Below, piece by piece: positions 50,580-59,969 of a stretch of DNA of 64,000 nucleotides. Each line of letters starts with the position of its first letter. Within the stretch, counting starts at the first letter, position 1. The DNA is from JANNSX01 sp041397825 (lineage in GTDB: Bacteria > Pseudomonadota > Alphaproteobacteria > Rhizobiales > Hyphomicrobiaceae). A program made the translations under genes and the position numbers. A model generated the notes under the pieces. That model searched no databases, was not told the DNA's origin, and worked only from the letters and a program-made list of their open reading frames with translations. The stretch covers positions 558,001 through 622,000 of the forward strand of contig JAWKVX010000002.1 in NCBI GenBank assembly GCA_041397825.1. The letters run 5' to 3'.

Positions 50580-51341
50580 CTACTGCGCCGAGTTGCCGCC
50601 GTCGATCGGCACCAGTGCGCCGGTCATGAAGGCGGCGCGGTCGGAAAGCAGGAAGGCGACCAGGCTCCCGACCTCTTCGGGACGGCCGACGCGGCCGAGC
50701 GGGATCGCCGATCCGAGATGCGCCATGTGCGTCGCCCGGTCGACGCCTGGGGCGGCGCCGGTCGCCAGCATGTCGGTGTCGGTGTCGCCGGGGCAGACGG
50801 CGTTGACCCGGATGCCGTCGCGCGCGTGATCGACCGCCATCGACCGCGTCAGTTGGGCGACGGCCCCCTTGCTCGTCCCATAGGCGACCGCATTGACGGC
50901 ACCGACCAGCGCCCAGTCGGAGGCCATGTTGACGATGACACCCTGCCGGCGCGGTCGCATGGCGCGGACGGTGGCGCGGGCGAAGCGGAACACGGCCGTG
51001 ACATTGGTGGCGATCGTCCGCTCCCACTGCTCGTCGGTGCAGTCGGCGACGGTGCCGCGGAAGAGAATGCCGGCATTGTTGAACAACCCGTCCATCCGGC
51101 CGAAGCGCGCGACGGTCGCGGCGACGATCCGGTCAGGCTCAGTAGCGACCGTCACGTCGGCGGCTTCGAACTCCGCCTCCGCACCGAGGCCACGGACCTC
51201 GGCGAGGACAGCCGCGCCGCGCTCCCGGTTCCGGCCCGTCAGCATCAGCCTGGCGCCTTCGCGCGCGGCTTCGAGGGCCGCCGCCCTGCCGATGCCGGCG
51301 GTGGCGCCCGTGATCAGAACGATCTTGTCCGCGAGCAGCAT
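50580..51341 (-). CDS. Short-chain dehydrogenase/reductase (SDR)
   Basis: 253 residues, classical SDR: cofactor motif ITGATAGIGRAAALEA, NNAG in GLFNNAGILFRG, active-site serine in MASDWALVG, YxxxK in YGTSKGAV, and a C-terminal SLVAFLLSDRAAFMTGALVP. It starts three bases after the M24-type gene stop on the same strand, so the two form an operon. Substrate unknown. Confidence 0.92.
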   Translation of the reverse strand: MLLADKIVLITGATAGIGRAAALEAAREGARLMLTGRNRERGAAVLAEVRGLGAEAEFEAADVTVATEPDRIVAATVARFGRMDGLFNNAGILFRGTVADCTDEQWERTIATNVTAVFRFARATVRAMRPRRQGVIVNMASDWALVGAVNAVAYGTSKGAVAQLTRSMAVDHARDGIRVNAVCPGDTDTDMLATGAAPGVDRATHMAHLGSAIPLGRVGRPEEVGSLVAFLLSDRAAFMTGALVPIDGGNSAQ

Positions 51342-51344
51342 GAG

Positions 51345-52496
51345 TCACCTCACAATGAGATCGAGTGGATATTTCGACAGCGGCTCGGGCTTCTTCTCGC
51401 CGACGATATAGGTGCGCGCCAGCGTCTGGGCGTTGCCCGAGTCGGAGTCCATCAGGATCATGTGGACAAAGAACACCATGCCAGGCTGCATCTCCACCGG
51501 ATTGCCGGTGTAGAACATCGGAAAGTCCATCCAGCTCGGTGTGAATTTGGCGCCGAGCGCGTAGCCGCAGGCGTTCATGCGGTGATCCTTGAGGCCGTGA
51601 GCGTCCATCACCCGGGCATGTGCATCGAACACATCGCCTGCGGTATGGCCCGGTGTCAGCGCCGCCTCGCAGGCCGTCAGTGCCTCGACGGCGGCTTTGT
51701 GCATGTGAATATGCTGCTTGGTGGGCTTGCCGATCACGAAGGTCCGCATCAGCGCGGCATGGTAGTGGCGGTAGACGCCGGCGAACTCGAGCGTCAGCTG
51801 ATCGCTCTTCGAAAGCTTGCGGCGGCCCGATTTGTAGCGACAGAGGAGGGCGTCGTTGCCGGAGCCGATGATGAACTCGTTGCCGGGATAGTCGCCGCCG
51901 CCGGAGAAGACGGCCGCCTGCTGGGCCGCCAGGATGTCGCCTTCATCGGCGCCGGCATGGGTCGCCTCGATGGCGGCCACCAGCGCTGCGTCGCCGAGCT
52001 TGCCGGCCTTGCGGACGTATTTGAGCTCCGCTGGCGACTTCACACAGCGGATACGGCTGACGAGGTCGGATGCCTCGGTGAGCTTCGCGAAGCCCGACAG
52101 CGCCGCCTCGACGGCCTTGCCGTTGTAATGCGTCAGCCCATAGGCATTCGTCTCGATGCCGAGCCGCTTGCCCTTGACGCCGAGGCTCTCGAGCATGTCT
52201 TTCAGCTGTATCGCGGGCTCGGCGCCGTGCTGATCGGACCAGACGCGGATATCCTTGATGTTGGAGGTATGCTGTGCCTGCCGGCGGTCGGGGAGGCGGG
52301 TCAGGAGGGCGATCCGTCCGTCGGCGCCGAGGTAGAGGCATTGGAAGAAGCAGAAGCCGAAGGTGTCGTAACCGGTCAGATAGTACATGCTCTCCTGGTG
52401 GAACATCAGCAGGCCGTCGAGCTGCTGACGCGCAAGCTCCCTGGTGACGGCTTTGACACGGGCTTTGTATTCGGCCGGATCGAAATGCAGGGCCAT
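51345..52496 (-). CDS. M24-family (creatinase/ectoine-hydrolase-like) hydrolase
   Basis: 383 residues with a creatinase N-terminal domain (LDGLLMFHQESMYYLTGYDT) and a pita-bread catalytic domain. Positions that bind metals in aminopeptidases are changed: the first site reads LTLEFAGVYRHYHAALMRTF, not DxGxxxxGYxxDxTRT, and the last glutamate is replaced in GMVFFVHMILMDS. The same replacements occur in creatinase and ectoine hydrolase DoeA, which cleave C-N bonds without a dinuclear metal. A compatible-solute or creatine-like substrate is therefore likely. ATG 52496 follows GAGGAA. Confidence 0.85.
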   Translation of the reverse strand: MALHFDPAEYKARVKAVTRELARQQLDGLLMFHQESMYYLTGYDTFGFCFFQCLYLGADGRIALLTRLPDRRQAQHTSNIKDIRVWSDQHGAEPAIQLKDMLESLGVKGKRLGIETNAYGLTHYNGKAVEAALSGFAKLTEASDLVSRIRCVKSPAELKYVRKAGKLGDAALVAAIEATHAGADEGDILAAQQAAVFSGGGDYPGNEFIIGSGNDALLCRYKSGRRKLSKSDQLTLEFAGVYRHYHAALMRTFVIGKPTKQHIHMHKAAVEALTACEAALTPGHTAGDVFDAHARVMDAHGLKDHRMNACGYALGAKFTPSWMDFPMFYTGNPVEMQPGMVFFVHMILMDSDSGNAQTLARTYIVGEKKPEPLSKYPLDLIVR

Positions 52497-52727
52497 GGAC
52501 GGCGCTTCCTCGGGTTGCAGGGCTGAATGCATCTGGCGATGCCGCAGATGTAGACCACTTGAGGCAGACTTGAAAACCTGGACCTCGCAGATTTGCGATG
52601 CATCCAGGTTGCGACGATCGCGTCGCCTGCCGTTGCCGTCATCGCGCCACTTTCCGCCGACAACGATGGCGGACGGCTCGAGAGGGCAGGGCCGGGGGTG
52701 GCAAATGAGCGTAGGCGGAGACAAGTC

Positions 52728-54092
52728 ATGGCAAGGCGAGCCCGTCCTGCGGCAGCGAAGCCGTCGAAAGGCATCTTGCTCGGGTTCGAGTCCGATCAGG
52801 GCCGGCACCGGCCGGAATCTCCGTCGGCGTCATCCCCACGCCCGATCTGGCGGGAGGGAGAAGGCCATCTCCTGACCATTGCGCCGACCGGCACGGGCAA
52901 GGGTACCGGCTGCATTATTCCAGCGCTCCTGACCTGGGATGGTCCAGCCGTCGTGATCGATCCGAAGGGCGAAAACTACGCAGTGACCGCCGACCGGCGA
53001 CAAAAGCTCGGCCAGAAAGTTGCCGTCCTCGACCCCTTCGGCATCACCGGTGCCGCCAGACATGCGGCACTCAATCCCTTCGACATCCTCTCCGGCAAGG
53101 CGGACATGGCGGCTGACGATGCGGCGGTCATTGCGCGTCTGAGCGTGCAGGGATCGGCGCTGCCGCGCGATCCGTTCTGGGACGAGCGGGCGGAGACGCT
53201 GATCGCCGGCCTGATCCTTCACGTCGCGAGGACCGCCCGGCTGGAGCGCCGCAATCTCGGCGAGGTGCGGCGGCTGATCGAGCTTCCCGACAAGCAGCAC
53301 GACAAACTTGCCGTGGAGCTTCGCCAGTCGAGCGATGCAGGCATCACCGCCGCCGCCAGCATCCTCGAGATGCATGCCTCGAACACGCGGTCCGGGATCT
53401 TGTCGACGGCGGCCTCGCATTTGAGCTTTCTCCGCGGTCAGGCTGTGCAAGACTCGCTCGCCTCGAGCAGCATCAAGCTCGCCCAGATCGCCCAGGGGGC
53501 GCCGCTGACGATCTATCTCGTCGTTCCGCCGGATCGCCTCGTCTCGCACGGAAAGCTGCTCAGACTCTGGCTCGGCATGCTGATGACCATCATGGCGCGG
53601 CGCCGGCGCGTGCCCGACAGGCCGACCTTGCTCATTGTCGACGAGGCGGCCCAGCTCGGACCCATGGACGAGCTCCGCTCGGCGGTGACGCTGATGCGTG
53701 GCTACGGCGTCAAGGTCTGGAGCTTCTGGCAGGATCTGAGTCAGCTCGTCCGAACCTATCCGGTCGATTGGCCGTCATTCCTGAACAATGCCTCGGCCAT
53801 CCAGGTCTTCGGTATCGGGAATTCACAAGGTGCCTCGGACCTCGAGGCATACTTCAGCTACCAAGCGCGCGCCATGCTGGACGACATGGCGCCGGACGAG
53901 ACCCTCGTCATCGAGCGCGGCATGCGCCCGCGGCTGCTGCTCAGGCCCAACTATCTGGATGACCCGGAGCTGGCGGGCTACGCCAAGCCCAATCCGTTCT
54001 ACCGCGGCCGGCGCCCGCCCGCGAAGACAAAGGCCAACGCGCATGTCGCCGGCGCCAATGTCATCGTCTTCCCGCGGGCAAAGAGCCGCTGA
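52728..54092 (+). CDS. VirD4/TraG-type conjugative coupling ATPase, solitary
   Basis: 454 residues. Walker A is APTGTGKGTG at about 52-61, and Walker B is LLIVDEAAQLG. Motifs VVIDPKGENYAV, LNPFDIL and the arginine-finger region WSFWQDLSQL match TraG/VirD4 proteins. There are no N-terminal membrane helices, unlike full-length VirD4. No other type IV secretion, relaxase or partition genes are in the window, so it is an orphan or the remnant of an integrated element. ATG 52728 follows GGCGGAG. Confidence 0.88.
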   Translation: MARRARPAAAKPSKGILLGFESDQGRHRPESPSASSPRPIWREGEGHLLTIAPTGTGKGTGCIIPALLTWDGPAVVIDPKGENYAVTADRRQKLGQKVAVLDPFGITGAARHAALNPFDILSGKADMAADDAAVIARLSVQGSALPRDPFWDERAETLIAGLILHVARTARLERRNLGEVRRLIELPDKQHDKLAVELRQSSDAGITAAASILEMHASNTRSGILSTAASHLSFLRGQAVQDSLASSSIKLAQIAQGAPLTIYLVVPPDRLVSHGKLLRLWLGMLMTIMARRRRVPDRPTLLIVDEAAQLGPMDELRSAVTLMRGYGVKVWSFWQDLSQLVRTYPVDWPSFLNNASAIQVFGIGNSQGASDLEAYFSYQARAMLDDMAPDETLVIERGMRPRLLLRPNYLDDPELAGYAKPNPFYRGRRPPAKTKANAHVAGANVIVFPRAKSR

Positions 54093-54217
54093 CCAACGTC
54101 TTTGCCCGTCAGGCTGCGATCGGTTGTTTCGGTGCGTCCTGACGGCGTCTTGCCGGCGGGCCGGTCCGGCCGGTAAACCATCAAGGTCGCACTCTTTGCA
54201 CTGAGGAGGTCTCGCGC

Positions 54218-55255
54218 ATGATGGTCGAGACGCTGCCCGCCCGATGGTATGTCGACCCGGCCATTCTTCAGCGCGAGCGCACGGCCATCTTCGCCCGGAA
54301 CTGGACTCTGTTCGGTCCGGAGCATGAGGTCATGGAGCCTGGTAGTTGGCGTTCACAACGCCTCAATGGCTGGTCGATCGTCGTCGCCCGGGACACGTCC
54401 GGCACGCTCCACGCCTTTCACAATGTCTGCCGCCATCGCGGCGCCGAGCTGGTCGAGGGGGACGGGCGGGGGCAATGCCGGCTGCTCGTCTGTCCCTATC
54501 ATGCCTGGAGCTACGATCTGGACGGCCGGCTCGTGCGCGTGCCGAATTTCGGCGAGGAGGCGGATTTCGATGCCTCGAAGCACGGTCTCTTCCCCGTGCG
54601 GGTCGACACCTGGGCCGGCTTGGTCTTCGTCTGCCTGGACGCCGAGGCGCCCGGTCTCATGGAGTGGCTCGGACCGATCCCCGAACTCTGCAAGCCGTAT
54701 CCCGTGGCGTCCAGCATGGAGTATCATTCGAGCTTCGCCGTCGAAGGTGCCTGCAACTGGAAGGCCTATTGCGACAACACGGTCGAGGGCTACCACTTGC
54801 CGACGGTGCACAAGCGGCTGACGGCCGCAGTCGATCGCGACAACACCTCGATCAAGAGCTACGAGGGCGGTCGGCTCGTCGTGTTCGACGTCACCTATCA
54901 GGCGACAGGCACGGATCTTCGCGGCAGCAAGGGCATCTGGTTCTACCGGTTTCCCGGTTTTCAGGGCGTGGCGGGTGCCCGGACGTTCAAGGCCGACCGC
55001 ATCGAGCCGCTCGCCGTCGACCGGATGCGCTATACGGACTGGTCATGGTTCGTCGAGCTGTCGGCGGCCGAGCGGCAGGATTCGATGGACTGGTCGCGCG
55101 AGATCGCGGCCGAGGATATTGGCGTCTGCGAGACCGTGCAGCGCAATCTGGCGGCCGGCATCTACGACACGGGTCTGCTGTCGCCAGTGCAGGAGGGCCA
55201 CATCGCCCGGCTGCAGCAACTGGTGCGCGAGCTGGTGGGCGAGATCGATGGCTAA
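54218..55255 (+). CDS. Rieske oxygenase alpha subunit
   Basis: 345 residues. The Rieske ligands are C71, H73, C92 and H95 (VCRHRGAEL; CPYHAWSYDLDG). Iron-site histidines are in DNTVEGYHLPTVHKRL. The C-terminal pattern EDIGVCETVQRNLAAGIYD, then LSPVQEGHIARL, is that of oxygenases acting on quaternary ammonium compounds (choline/carnitine/glycine-betaine type). ATG 54218 follows GAGGAGG at eight bases. It overlaps the SnoaL-like gene by eight bases and converges with a second Rieske gene. Confidence 0.9.
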   Translation: MMVETLPARWYVDPAILQRERTAIFARNWTLFGPEHEVMEPGSWRSQRLNGWSIVVARDTSGTLHAFHNVCRHRGAELVEGDGRGQCRLLVCPYHAWSYDLDGRLVRVPNFGEEADFDASKHGLFPVRVDTWAGLVFVCLDAEAPGLMEWLGPIPELCKPYPVASSMEYHSSFAVEGACNWKAYCDNTVEGYHLPTVHKRLTAAVDRDNTSIKSYEGGRLVVFDVTYQATGTDLRGSKGIWFYRFPGFQGVAGARTFKADRIEPLAVDRMRYTDWSWFVELSAAERQDSMDWSREIAAEDIGVCETVQRNLAAGIYDTGLLSPVQEGHIARLQQLVRELVGEIDG

Positions 55256-55616
55256 ATCTGCGACATTCGACCCACGCCAAGCGATGGAGGCCTATCACGA
55301 TGCGATCGACAAGCGGGACCTCGAGCGCATTCGGGGTCTGCTCGCGCCCGAGGCACGCTATGTGTCGCGGGGGCTCGGCGATGTCGTCGGTCAGGCTGCC
55401 ATTGTCGACGCGCTCCGGCGCTACTTCGATCTCCACCCCGACCATCGGGCCTTTGATGACGAGATGAAGGCCGTGTCGGGTAGCGTGGCCTGGTCGCGCT
55501 GGCGGCTCACGGCGACGAACCGCGAGACCGGTGTCCAGATCCGCCGAAGCGGCAGCGAGACGGTCACCTTCGATGGCGCGGGACGCGTGTTGTTGGTCGA
55601 GTCGATCGACGACTAG
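55248..55616 (+). CDS. SnoaL-like/NTF2-fold protein
   Basis: 122 residues with the cystatin-like NTF2 fold pattern: AMEAYHDAIDKRDLERIRGLL, a middle IVDALRRYFDLHPDHRAFDD, and alternating beta strands SVAWSRWRLTATNRE and ETVTFDGAGRVLLVES. It overlaps the Rieske gene by eight bases, so it may be its small accessory subunit, much like the beta subunits of ring-hydroxylating dioxygenases that share this fold. Its stop overlaps that of the next, convergent gene. Confidence 0.8.
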   Translation: MAKSATFDPRQAMEAYHDAIDKRDLERIRGLLAPEARYVSRGLGDVVGQAAIVDALRRYFDLHPDHRAFDDEMKAVSGSVAWSRWRLTATNRETGVQIRRSGSETVTFDGAGRVLLVESIDD

Positions 55617-56779
55617 GCACGCGCCAGCCCTGTGCGCACCCACTCGTGGAAGTCGTGGAGATACATCTCCTCCGGCATCAGGACGCCCTGCTTGTGCGGC
55701 ATGGCGCGGATGCCCTGCTGGTTAAGCTCGCAGACGTCGGCATCCTCCTCCAGCACCGTCTTAACGAAATCGACGGCCTTGGTGATATCGGCCTTCGGAT
55801 CGGCGAGCGTCGCCGCCGGGAACAGCCAGTCGGCCGTGAGCTCGGTCTCCTCGGGCCCGAGCGGGCGCAGATAGGTGATGCGCATGTAGTCGACATGGCC
55901 GACGATGAAAGCGGATGGCAGGCTCGTCATGTAGTGATAGCCACCTTGCCGCTCGGTCTCGGTCAGATCGGGGAAGGTGTCGCCGACCGGTCTGCCGTCG
56001 AGCGTCCAGGAGGCGTTGCCGCGCTTCAGGCCGCCTTTGAAGCGGGGGTCGTCCTCACTTTCGTGGCTCTGCCAATTCGGATCCTCGCGCTCCGACATGA
56101 TGCCACGGCCGTAGATCGGCACCATGTCGCAGAGCGTCGGGTGAACGCCCGGGCAGTGCAGGCACTCGTTGTAGTTCTCCCAGAAAATCTTCCAGTTGCA
56201 GGCGATTTTGCGCGTGAACGTATGCGCCGTGACAAGATCCTCGATCGGCCAGTTGTCAAGCCGGTCGCTGCCGCGCGCGAAAGCGGCGGAGAACGGCGGC
56301 GCATGCTCGGCGTCGAAGCACAGGAAGACGAGGCCGCGCCATTCGGTGAGGGCCACCGGGTAGAGCGAGAAGTCTTTGCGATCGAAACCCTCGGGCGACG
56401 AGAGCGAGGGCACGCGACGGAGGTTGCCTCTGAGGTCGTATCCCCAGGCGTGGTAGGGGCAGGTGATGAGCTTGGCGCCGAGCCGGCCCGCTTCGGCGCG
56501 GCAGAGAACCGAGCCCCGGTGCCGGCAGGTGTTGTGGAAGGCCCGGAGCGTCCCGTCCTCGTCGCGGACGACGAAGGCCGTCTGGTTGCCGATGCGAAGG
56601 GTCCGAAAGCTGCCCGGCTCCTTCATCGTGTCGGCGCGGAAAGCGTAGATCCAGTTCCGGTACCAGAGGGCGTCGAGCTCTCGCGCATACTGGCCGGGAT
56701 CGTAATAGAAGCTGCTCGGCAGCGTCGGCTCGAGCCTCGTGAGACCTGTGTAGCCTTGCTTGGCGCCATCGGCGGACAT
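55613..56779 (-). CDS. Rieske oxygenase alpha subunit, second copy type
   Basis: 388 residues. Rieske ligands C85, H87, C107 and H110 (TCRHRGSVL; CPYHAWGYDLRG). Iron-site residues are in WENYNECLHCPGVHPTL. It is similar in layout to the plus-strand Rieske protein but clearly a different branch. GGGGGAG stands before ATG 56779. The two Rieske genes face each other with overlapping stop codons (55613-55616), and the SDR and enoyl-CoA hydratase genes lie beyond it. Confidence 0.9.
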   Translation of the reverse strand: MSADGAKQGYTGLTRLEPTLPSSFYYDPGQYARELDALWYRNWIYAFRADTMKEPGSFRTLRIGNQTAFVVRDEDGTLRAFHNTCRHRGSVLCRAEAGRLGAKLITCPYHAWGYDLRGNLRRVPSLSSPEGFDRKDFSLYPVALTEWRGLVFLCFDAEHAPPFSAAFARGSDRLDNWPIEDLVTAHTFTRKIACNWKIFWENYNECLHCPGVHPTLCDMVPIYGRGIMSEREDPNWQSHESEDDPRFKGGLKRGNASWTLDGRPVGDTFPDLTETERQGGYHYMTSLPSAFIVGHVDYMRITYLRPLGPEETELTADWLFPAATLADPKADITKAVDFVKTVLEEDADVCELNQQGIRAMPHKQGVLMPEEMYLHDFHEWVRTGLARA

Positions 56780-56936
56780 GGGTGCTCCCCCGAGTGTGAG
56801 TGGGCCTGACGGGATAGGATCGGGATGACACCACGCTTCACGGCGTGGAGCAAGCCGTGGGGCATCGTATCACGGCGAGGTTGACAGGGCCTGCCGGGTG
56901 CCGGACGTTTCGACGTCAACATCAAGGACGCCGAGC

Positions 56937-57692
56937 ATGAACCCCCATCGTGTTGCCCTCGTCACCGGTGCCGGCAGCGGTATCGGCCGTGCCGTCGCGC
57001 TGGCCCTGCAGAAAGAGGGATATGATGTCGTGCTGTCGGGTCGGCGTGCGGCCGAGCTGGAGACGACGGCGGCAAGGGCGTTGTCGGGGGGCGGCCGGAT
57101 GCTGCCCGCGCCCTCGGACATCACCAAGCCCGACGCGGTCGGCGAGCTATTCGGGCGGGCGCGGGAGGAGTTCGGACGGCTCGACCTCTTGTTCAACAAT
57201 GCCGGCACCTTCGTGCCTGCGGTGCCGATGGAGGATCTGACCTTCGCGCAGTGGCAGTCGGTCGTCGACGTCAACCTGACGGGGTCCTTCCTCTGTGCCC
57301 AGCAGGCCATCAAGATCATGAAGTCCCAGTCGCCGAAAGGCGGGCGCATCATCAACAACGGCTCGATCTCGGCGCATACGCCGCGACCGCTCTCGGCGCC
57401 CTATACGGCGACGAAGCACGCCATCACCGGACTGACGAAGTCGATCGCGCTCGACTGCCGGCCGCACGACATCGCCTGCGGCCAGATCGACATCGGCAAT
57501 GCCGAGACCGAGATGACGGCGGGCATTAAGGTCGGCGCGCTGCAGGCGACCGGCGAGAAGAAGCCCGAGGCGGTCATGGACGCCGACGCGGTGGCTCGCG
57601 CCGTCGTCTACATGGCGAGCCTGCCGCTCGACGCCAATGTGCTGTTCATGACCGTCATGGCAACGAAAATGCCGTTCGTCGGTCGCGGCTGA
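56937..57692 (+). CDS. Short-chain dehydrogenase/reductase (SDR)
   Basis: 251 residues: cofactor motif VTGAGSGIGRAVALAL, LLFNNAGTF, catalytic serine in NNGSISAHTPRP, and YTATKHAITGL. AAGGA precedes ATG 56937. It converges with the enoyl-CoA hydratase gene 10 bases away. It is divergent from the Rieske gene at 55613 and could share a promoter region with it. Substrate unknown. Confidence 0.92.
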   Translation: MNPHRVALVTGAGSGIGRAVALALQKEGYDVVLSGRRAAELETTAARALSGGGRMLPAPSDITKPDAVGELFGRAREEFGRLDLLFNNAGTFVPAVPMEDLTFAQWQSVVDVNLTGSFLCAQQAIKIMKSQSPKGGRIINNGSISAHTPRPLSAPYTATKHAITGLTKSIALDCRPHDIACGQIDIGNAETEMTAGIKVGALQATGEKKPEAVMDADAVARAVVYMASLPLDANVLFMTVMATKMPFVGRG

Positions 57693-57702
57693 GGCCTGCC
57701 GT

Positions 57703-58476
57703 CTATTTGTGAATGAAGCTCGGCTTCCGCTTCTCGACGAAGGCCGCCATGCCTTCCTTCTGGTCCTCGGTGGCGAACATGGCATGGAAGAGGCGCCGCT
57801 CGAACTTCACGCCCTCGGCCAGCGTCGTCTCGTAGGCGCGGTTGACCGACTCTTTCGTCATCATGACGATCGGCAGCGACATGCCAGCGATCTTCTCGGC
57901 CGTCTTCACGGCGTCTGCCACGAGATCGGCCGCCGGAACCACACGCGCGGCCAGTCCCGACCGCTCAGCCTCTGCCGCGTCGATGAACCGCCCGGTCAGG
58001 CACATTTCCATCGCTTTCGACTTGCCGACGAAGCGCGTCAGCCGCTGGGTTCCGCCGGCGCCAGGCATGATGCCGAGCGTGATCTCGGGCTGGCCGAACT
58101 TCGCCGTGTCGGCAGCGATGATGAAGTCGCACATCATGGCGAGCTCGCAGCCACCGCCCAAGGCGAAGCCCGCGACCGCTGCGATCACGGGCTTGCGGCA
58201 GCGGGTGACGCGCTCCCAGGTGCCGATGAAATCCTCCTTGTAGGCCTGCATGAAGGTCTTCGCCTGCATCTCCTTGATGTCGGCACCGGCGGCGAAGGCC
58301 TTCTCCGATCCGGTGATAACGATGGCACCGATCGCATCGTCCGCCTCGAAGGCGTCGAGTGCTCGGCCCATCTCGGATACCAGCTGGCTGTTCAGAGCAT
58401 TGAGGGCCTGGGGCCGATTTAGGGTGATCAGCCCGACTTTGCCGCGGGTCTCGGCCAGGATGGTCTCATAGGTCAT
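57703..58476 (-). CDS. Enoyl-CoA hydratase/isomerase
   Basis: 257-residue crotonase-fold protein. The oxyanion-hole motifs are KAFAAGADIKEM and VAGFALGGGCELAMMCD; catalytic glutamates lie in GGGCELAM and FGQPEITLGIMPGAGGTQRL. This is the PaaG/FadB1/EchA type that hydrates enoyl-CoA in fatty-acid or aromatic-acid breakdown. GAGGA lies six bases before ATG 58476. Confidence 0.94.
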   Translation of the reverse strand: MTYETILAETRGKVGLITLNRPQALNALNSQLVSEMGRALDAFEADDAIGAIVITGSEKAFAAGADIKEMQAKTFMQAYKEDFIGTWERVTRCRKPVIAAVAGFALGGGCELAMMCDFIIAADTAKFGQPEITLGIMPGAGGTQRLTRFVGKSKAMEMCLTGRFIDAAEAERSGLAARVVPAADLVADAVKTAEKIAGMSLPIVMMTKESVNRAYETTLAEGVKFERRLFHAMFATEDQKEGMAAFVEKRKPSFIHK

Positions 58477-58946
58477 CGGAAATCCTCGACTCTATTGTGC
58501 ATCGCAGCAAAATAGGCCGGGACCCAGGAAGGCCGCAAGTCGCGCGGGCGAGGTGCCGCAGGGTCCAGACGTGACAGGCCGCCGTGGCCAAAGCACGAGA
58601 GGTGCCACCTGGCGGCATGCTCGGGGCGAGCCTCACACCGTGCCGGCGTGCGCCGGCATGGGGGAGAGACCCCTGAAACTGTGCATGTTCTCCAACCGAG
58701 GCCAGCCGGTCGCACCTTCCGGCCGAGGCTGCCTCTGCCGGCGGGCGGACGCGATCGCCGAACCTGCACATTGAGCCTGATTTTACTCACGATATCACGA
58801 ACGGCATTTTGCATTGTACGCTCTGTCGTGCGAAAAGCGATTCGCGAGCAATGCTCGGATCTTGTGATCCGCTGCGCGAAATTGGCCACCCCGCTGAGCG
58901 CTGCCACCGGCTGGGCCGGCGGCGAGACAATTGGAACTGGGACCGC
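58477..58946. other. 470-base stretch without a supported gene
   Basis: It is divergent intergenic DNA between the enoyl-CoA hydratase and the metallopeptidase-like gene. Frames across it have no recognisable similarity and no good start. The part near 58775-58870 is less GC-rich and is the likely promoter region for the rightward genes, but no consensus site is clear. Confidence 0.4.
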
Positions 58947-59969
58947 ATGCCTATTCGGCCGTCGCGCCTAGACTCTATGCCGGATAGCGAGCTGCTCTCC
59001 ATTCGCTTCTGCGAGCTGCCGCTGCGTCTCAAGGGCGCCGTGATCGAGCAGCGCGCGAACGCCGTCTTCGCCGAGCTCGCGGGCCGCGGCATCCGCTTCC
59101 GGCCGACCATCTGGGTGGCCGAGGAATGGTACAACCCCAACGACGTCGCCGGCTTCGCTGTTCCGTTCTATCTGCTGCATCCGAGGCTGGTCCGCCTCGA
59201 GCGCAAGATGATGTTGGAAGCCGAGGGCCTGTCTGCGCGAGAGGCCACGAGCATCCTGCGCCATGAGACCGGGCACGCCGTCGACGTGGCCTTTCGCCTG
59301 TGCAAGTCGCGCGAGTACCGACGGCTCTTCGGCTCGCCGAGCCGCCCTTATCCGAAGAACTACGTCGCCGATCCCGACAGTCGCGATTTCGTTCACCATC
59401 TCAACGCCTGGTATGCGCAATCCCATCCGGTCGAGGATTTTGCCGAGACCTTCGCGGTCTGGCTGGCATCGAAGAGAAGCTGGCGGAGGACGTATCGCGA
59501 CTGGCCGGCTCTCGCGAAGCTCAATGCCGTTGACGCCTGGATGCGCGAGCTTCGCAACGCCAAGCCCGCAGTGAAGCCCAAACCGATGGCCAGCGAGCTG
59601 AAGGCATCGACGCGGACGCTCGGCCAACACTACGAGGAGAAGCGCGCGTTCTATGCCATCGACGCAGAGGACGAGTTCGATGGCGCGCTGCAGAGGGTCT
59701 TCCGTGGCAACGGCCGGGGCGGTCGTGGGCAGGTCTCGGCGGCCACCTTGCTGTCGTCGTTCCGGACGCGGCTCAGGCGTCGAATTGCGAGGCCTCTCGG
59801 TGTGCCGGCCTATGTCGTCGACCAGGTGTTGCGGCAATTCATGCACCGCGCCCGGATCCTGCAGCTGAAACAGACCCGGTCGGATGCCGAGACGATCAAG
59901 CTCGTCTCGCCGCTGGTCTTCCGTGCGACCGTCTCGATCATCCGGAACAGCCCGAGACTACCTCTATGA
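58947..59969 (+). CDS. Putative zinc-binding metallopeptidase paired with an ATP-grasp ligase
   Basis: 340 residues from ATG 58947; ATG 58977 is the other likely start. The zincin motif is H106-E107-T-G-H110 in LRHETGHAVDVAFRLC, and a third ligand is likely in HPVEDFAETFAVWLASK. The C-terminal third is basic (SFRTRLRRRIARPL, VLRQFMHRARIL). I recognise it as a putative zinc-binding metallopeptidase family without known substrate. ATGA overlap with the following ATP-grasp gene shows strict coupling, so the two probably make and cleave, or prepare, the same peptide-like bond. Confidence 0.8.
   Translation: MPIRPSRLDSMPDSELLSIRFCELPLRLKGAVIEQRANAVFAELAGRGIRFRPTIWVAEEWYNPNDVAGFAVPFYLLHPRLVRLERKMMLEAEGLSAREATSILRHETGHAVDVAFRLCKSREYRRLFGSPSRPYPKNYVADPDSRDFVHHLNAWYAQSHPVEDFAETFAVWLASKRSWRRTYRDWPALAKLNAVDAWMRELRNAKPAVKPKPMASELKASTRTLGQHYEEKRAFYAIDAEDEFDGALQRVFRGNGRGGRGQVSAATLLSSFRTRLRRRIARPLGVPAYVVDQVLRQFMHRARILQLKQTRSDAETIKLVSPLVFRATVSIIRNSPRLPL

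Noticed and set aside
50214..52526. A 770-codon plus-strand frame over the OYE end, SDR and M24-type genes
   Set aside because: It is antisense to two clear genes and overlaps the end of a third; the translation is low-complexity and matches nothing.
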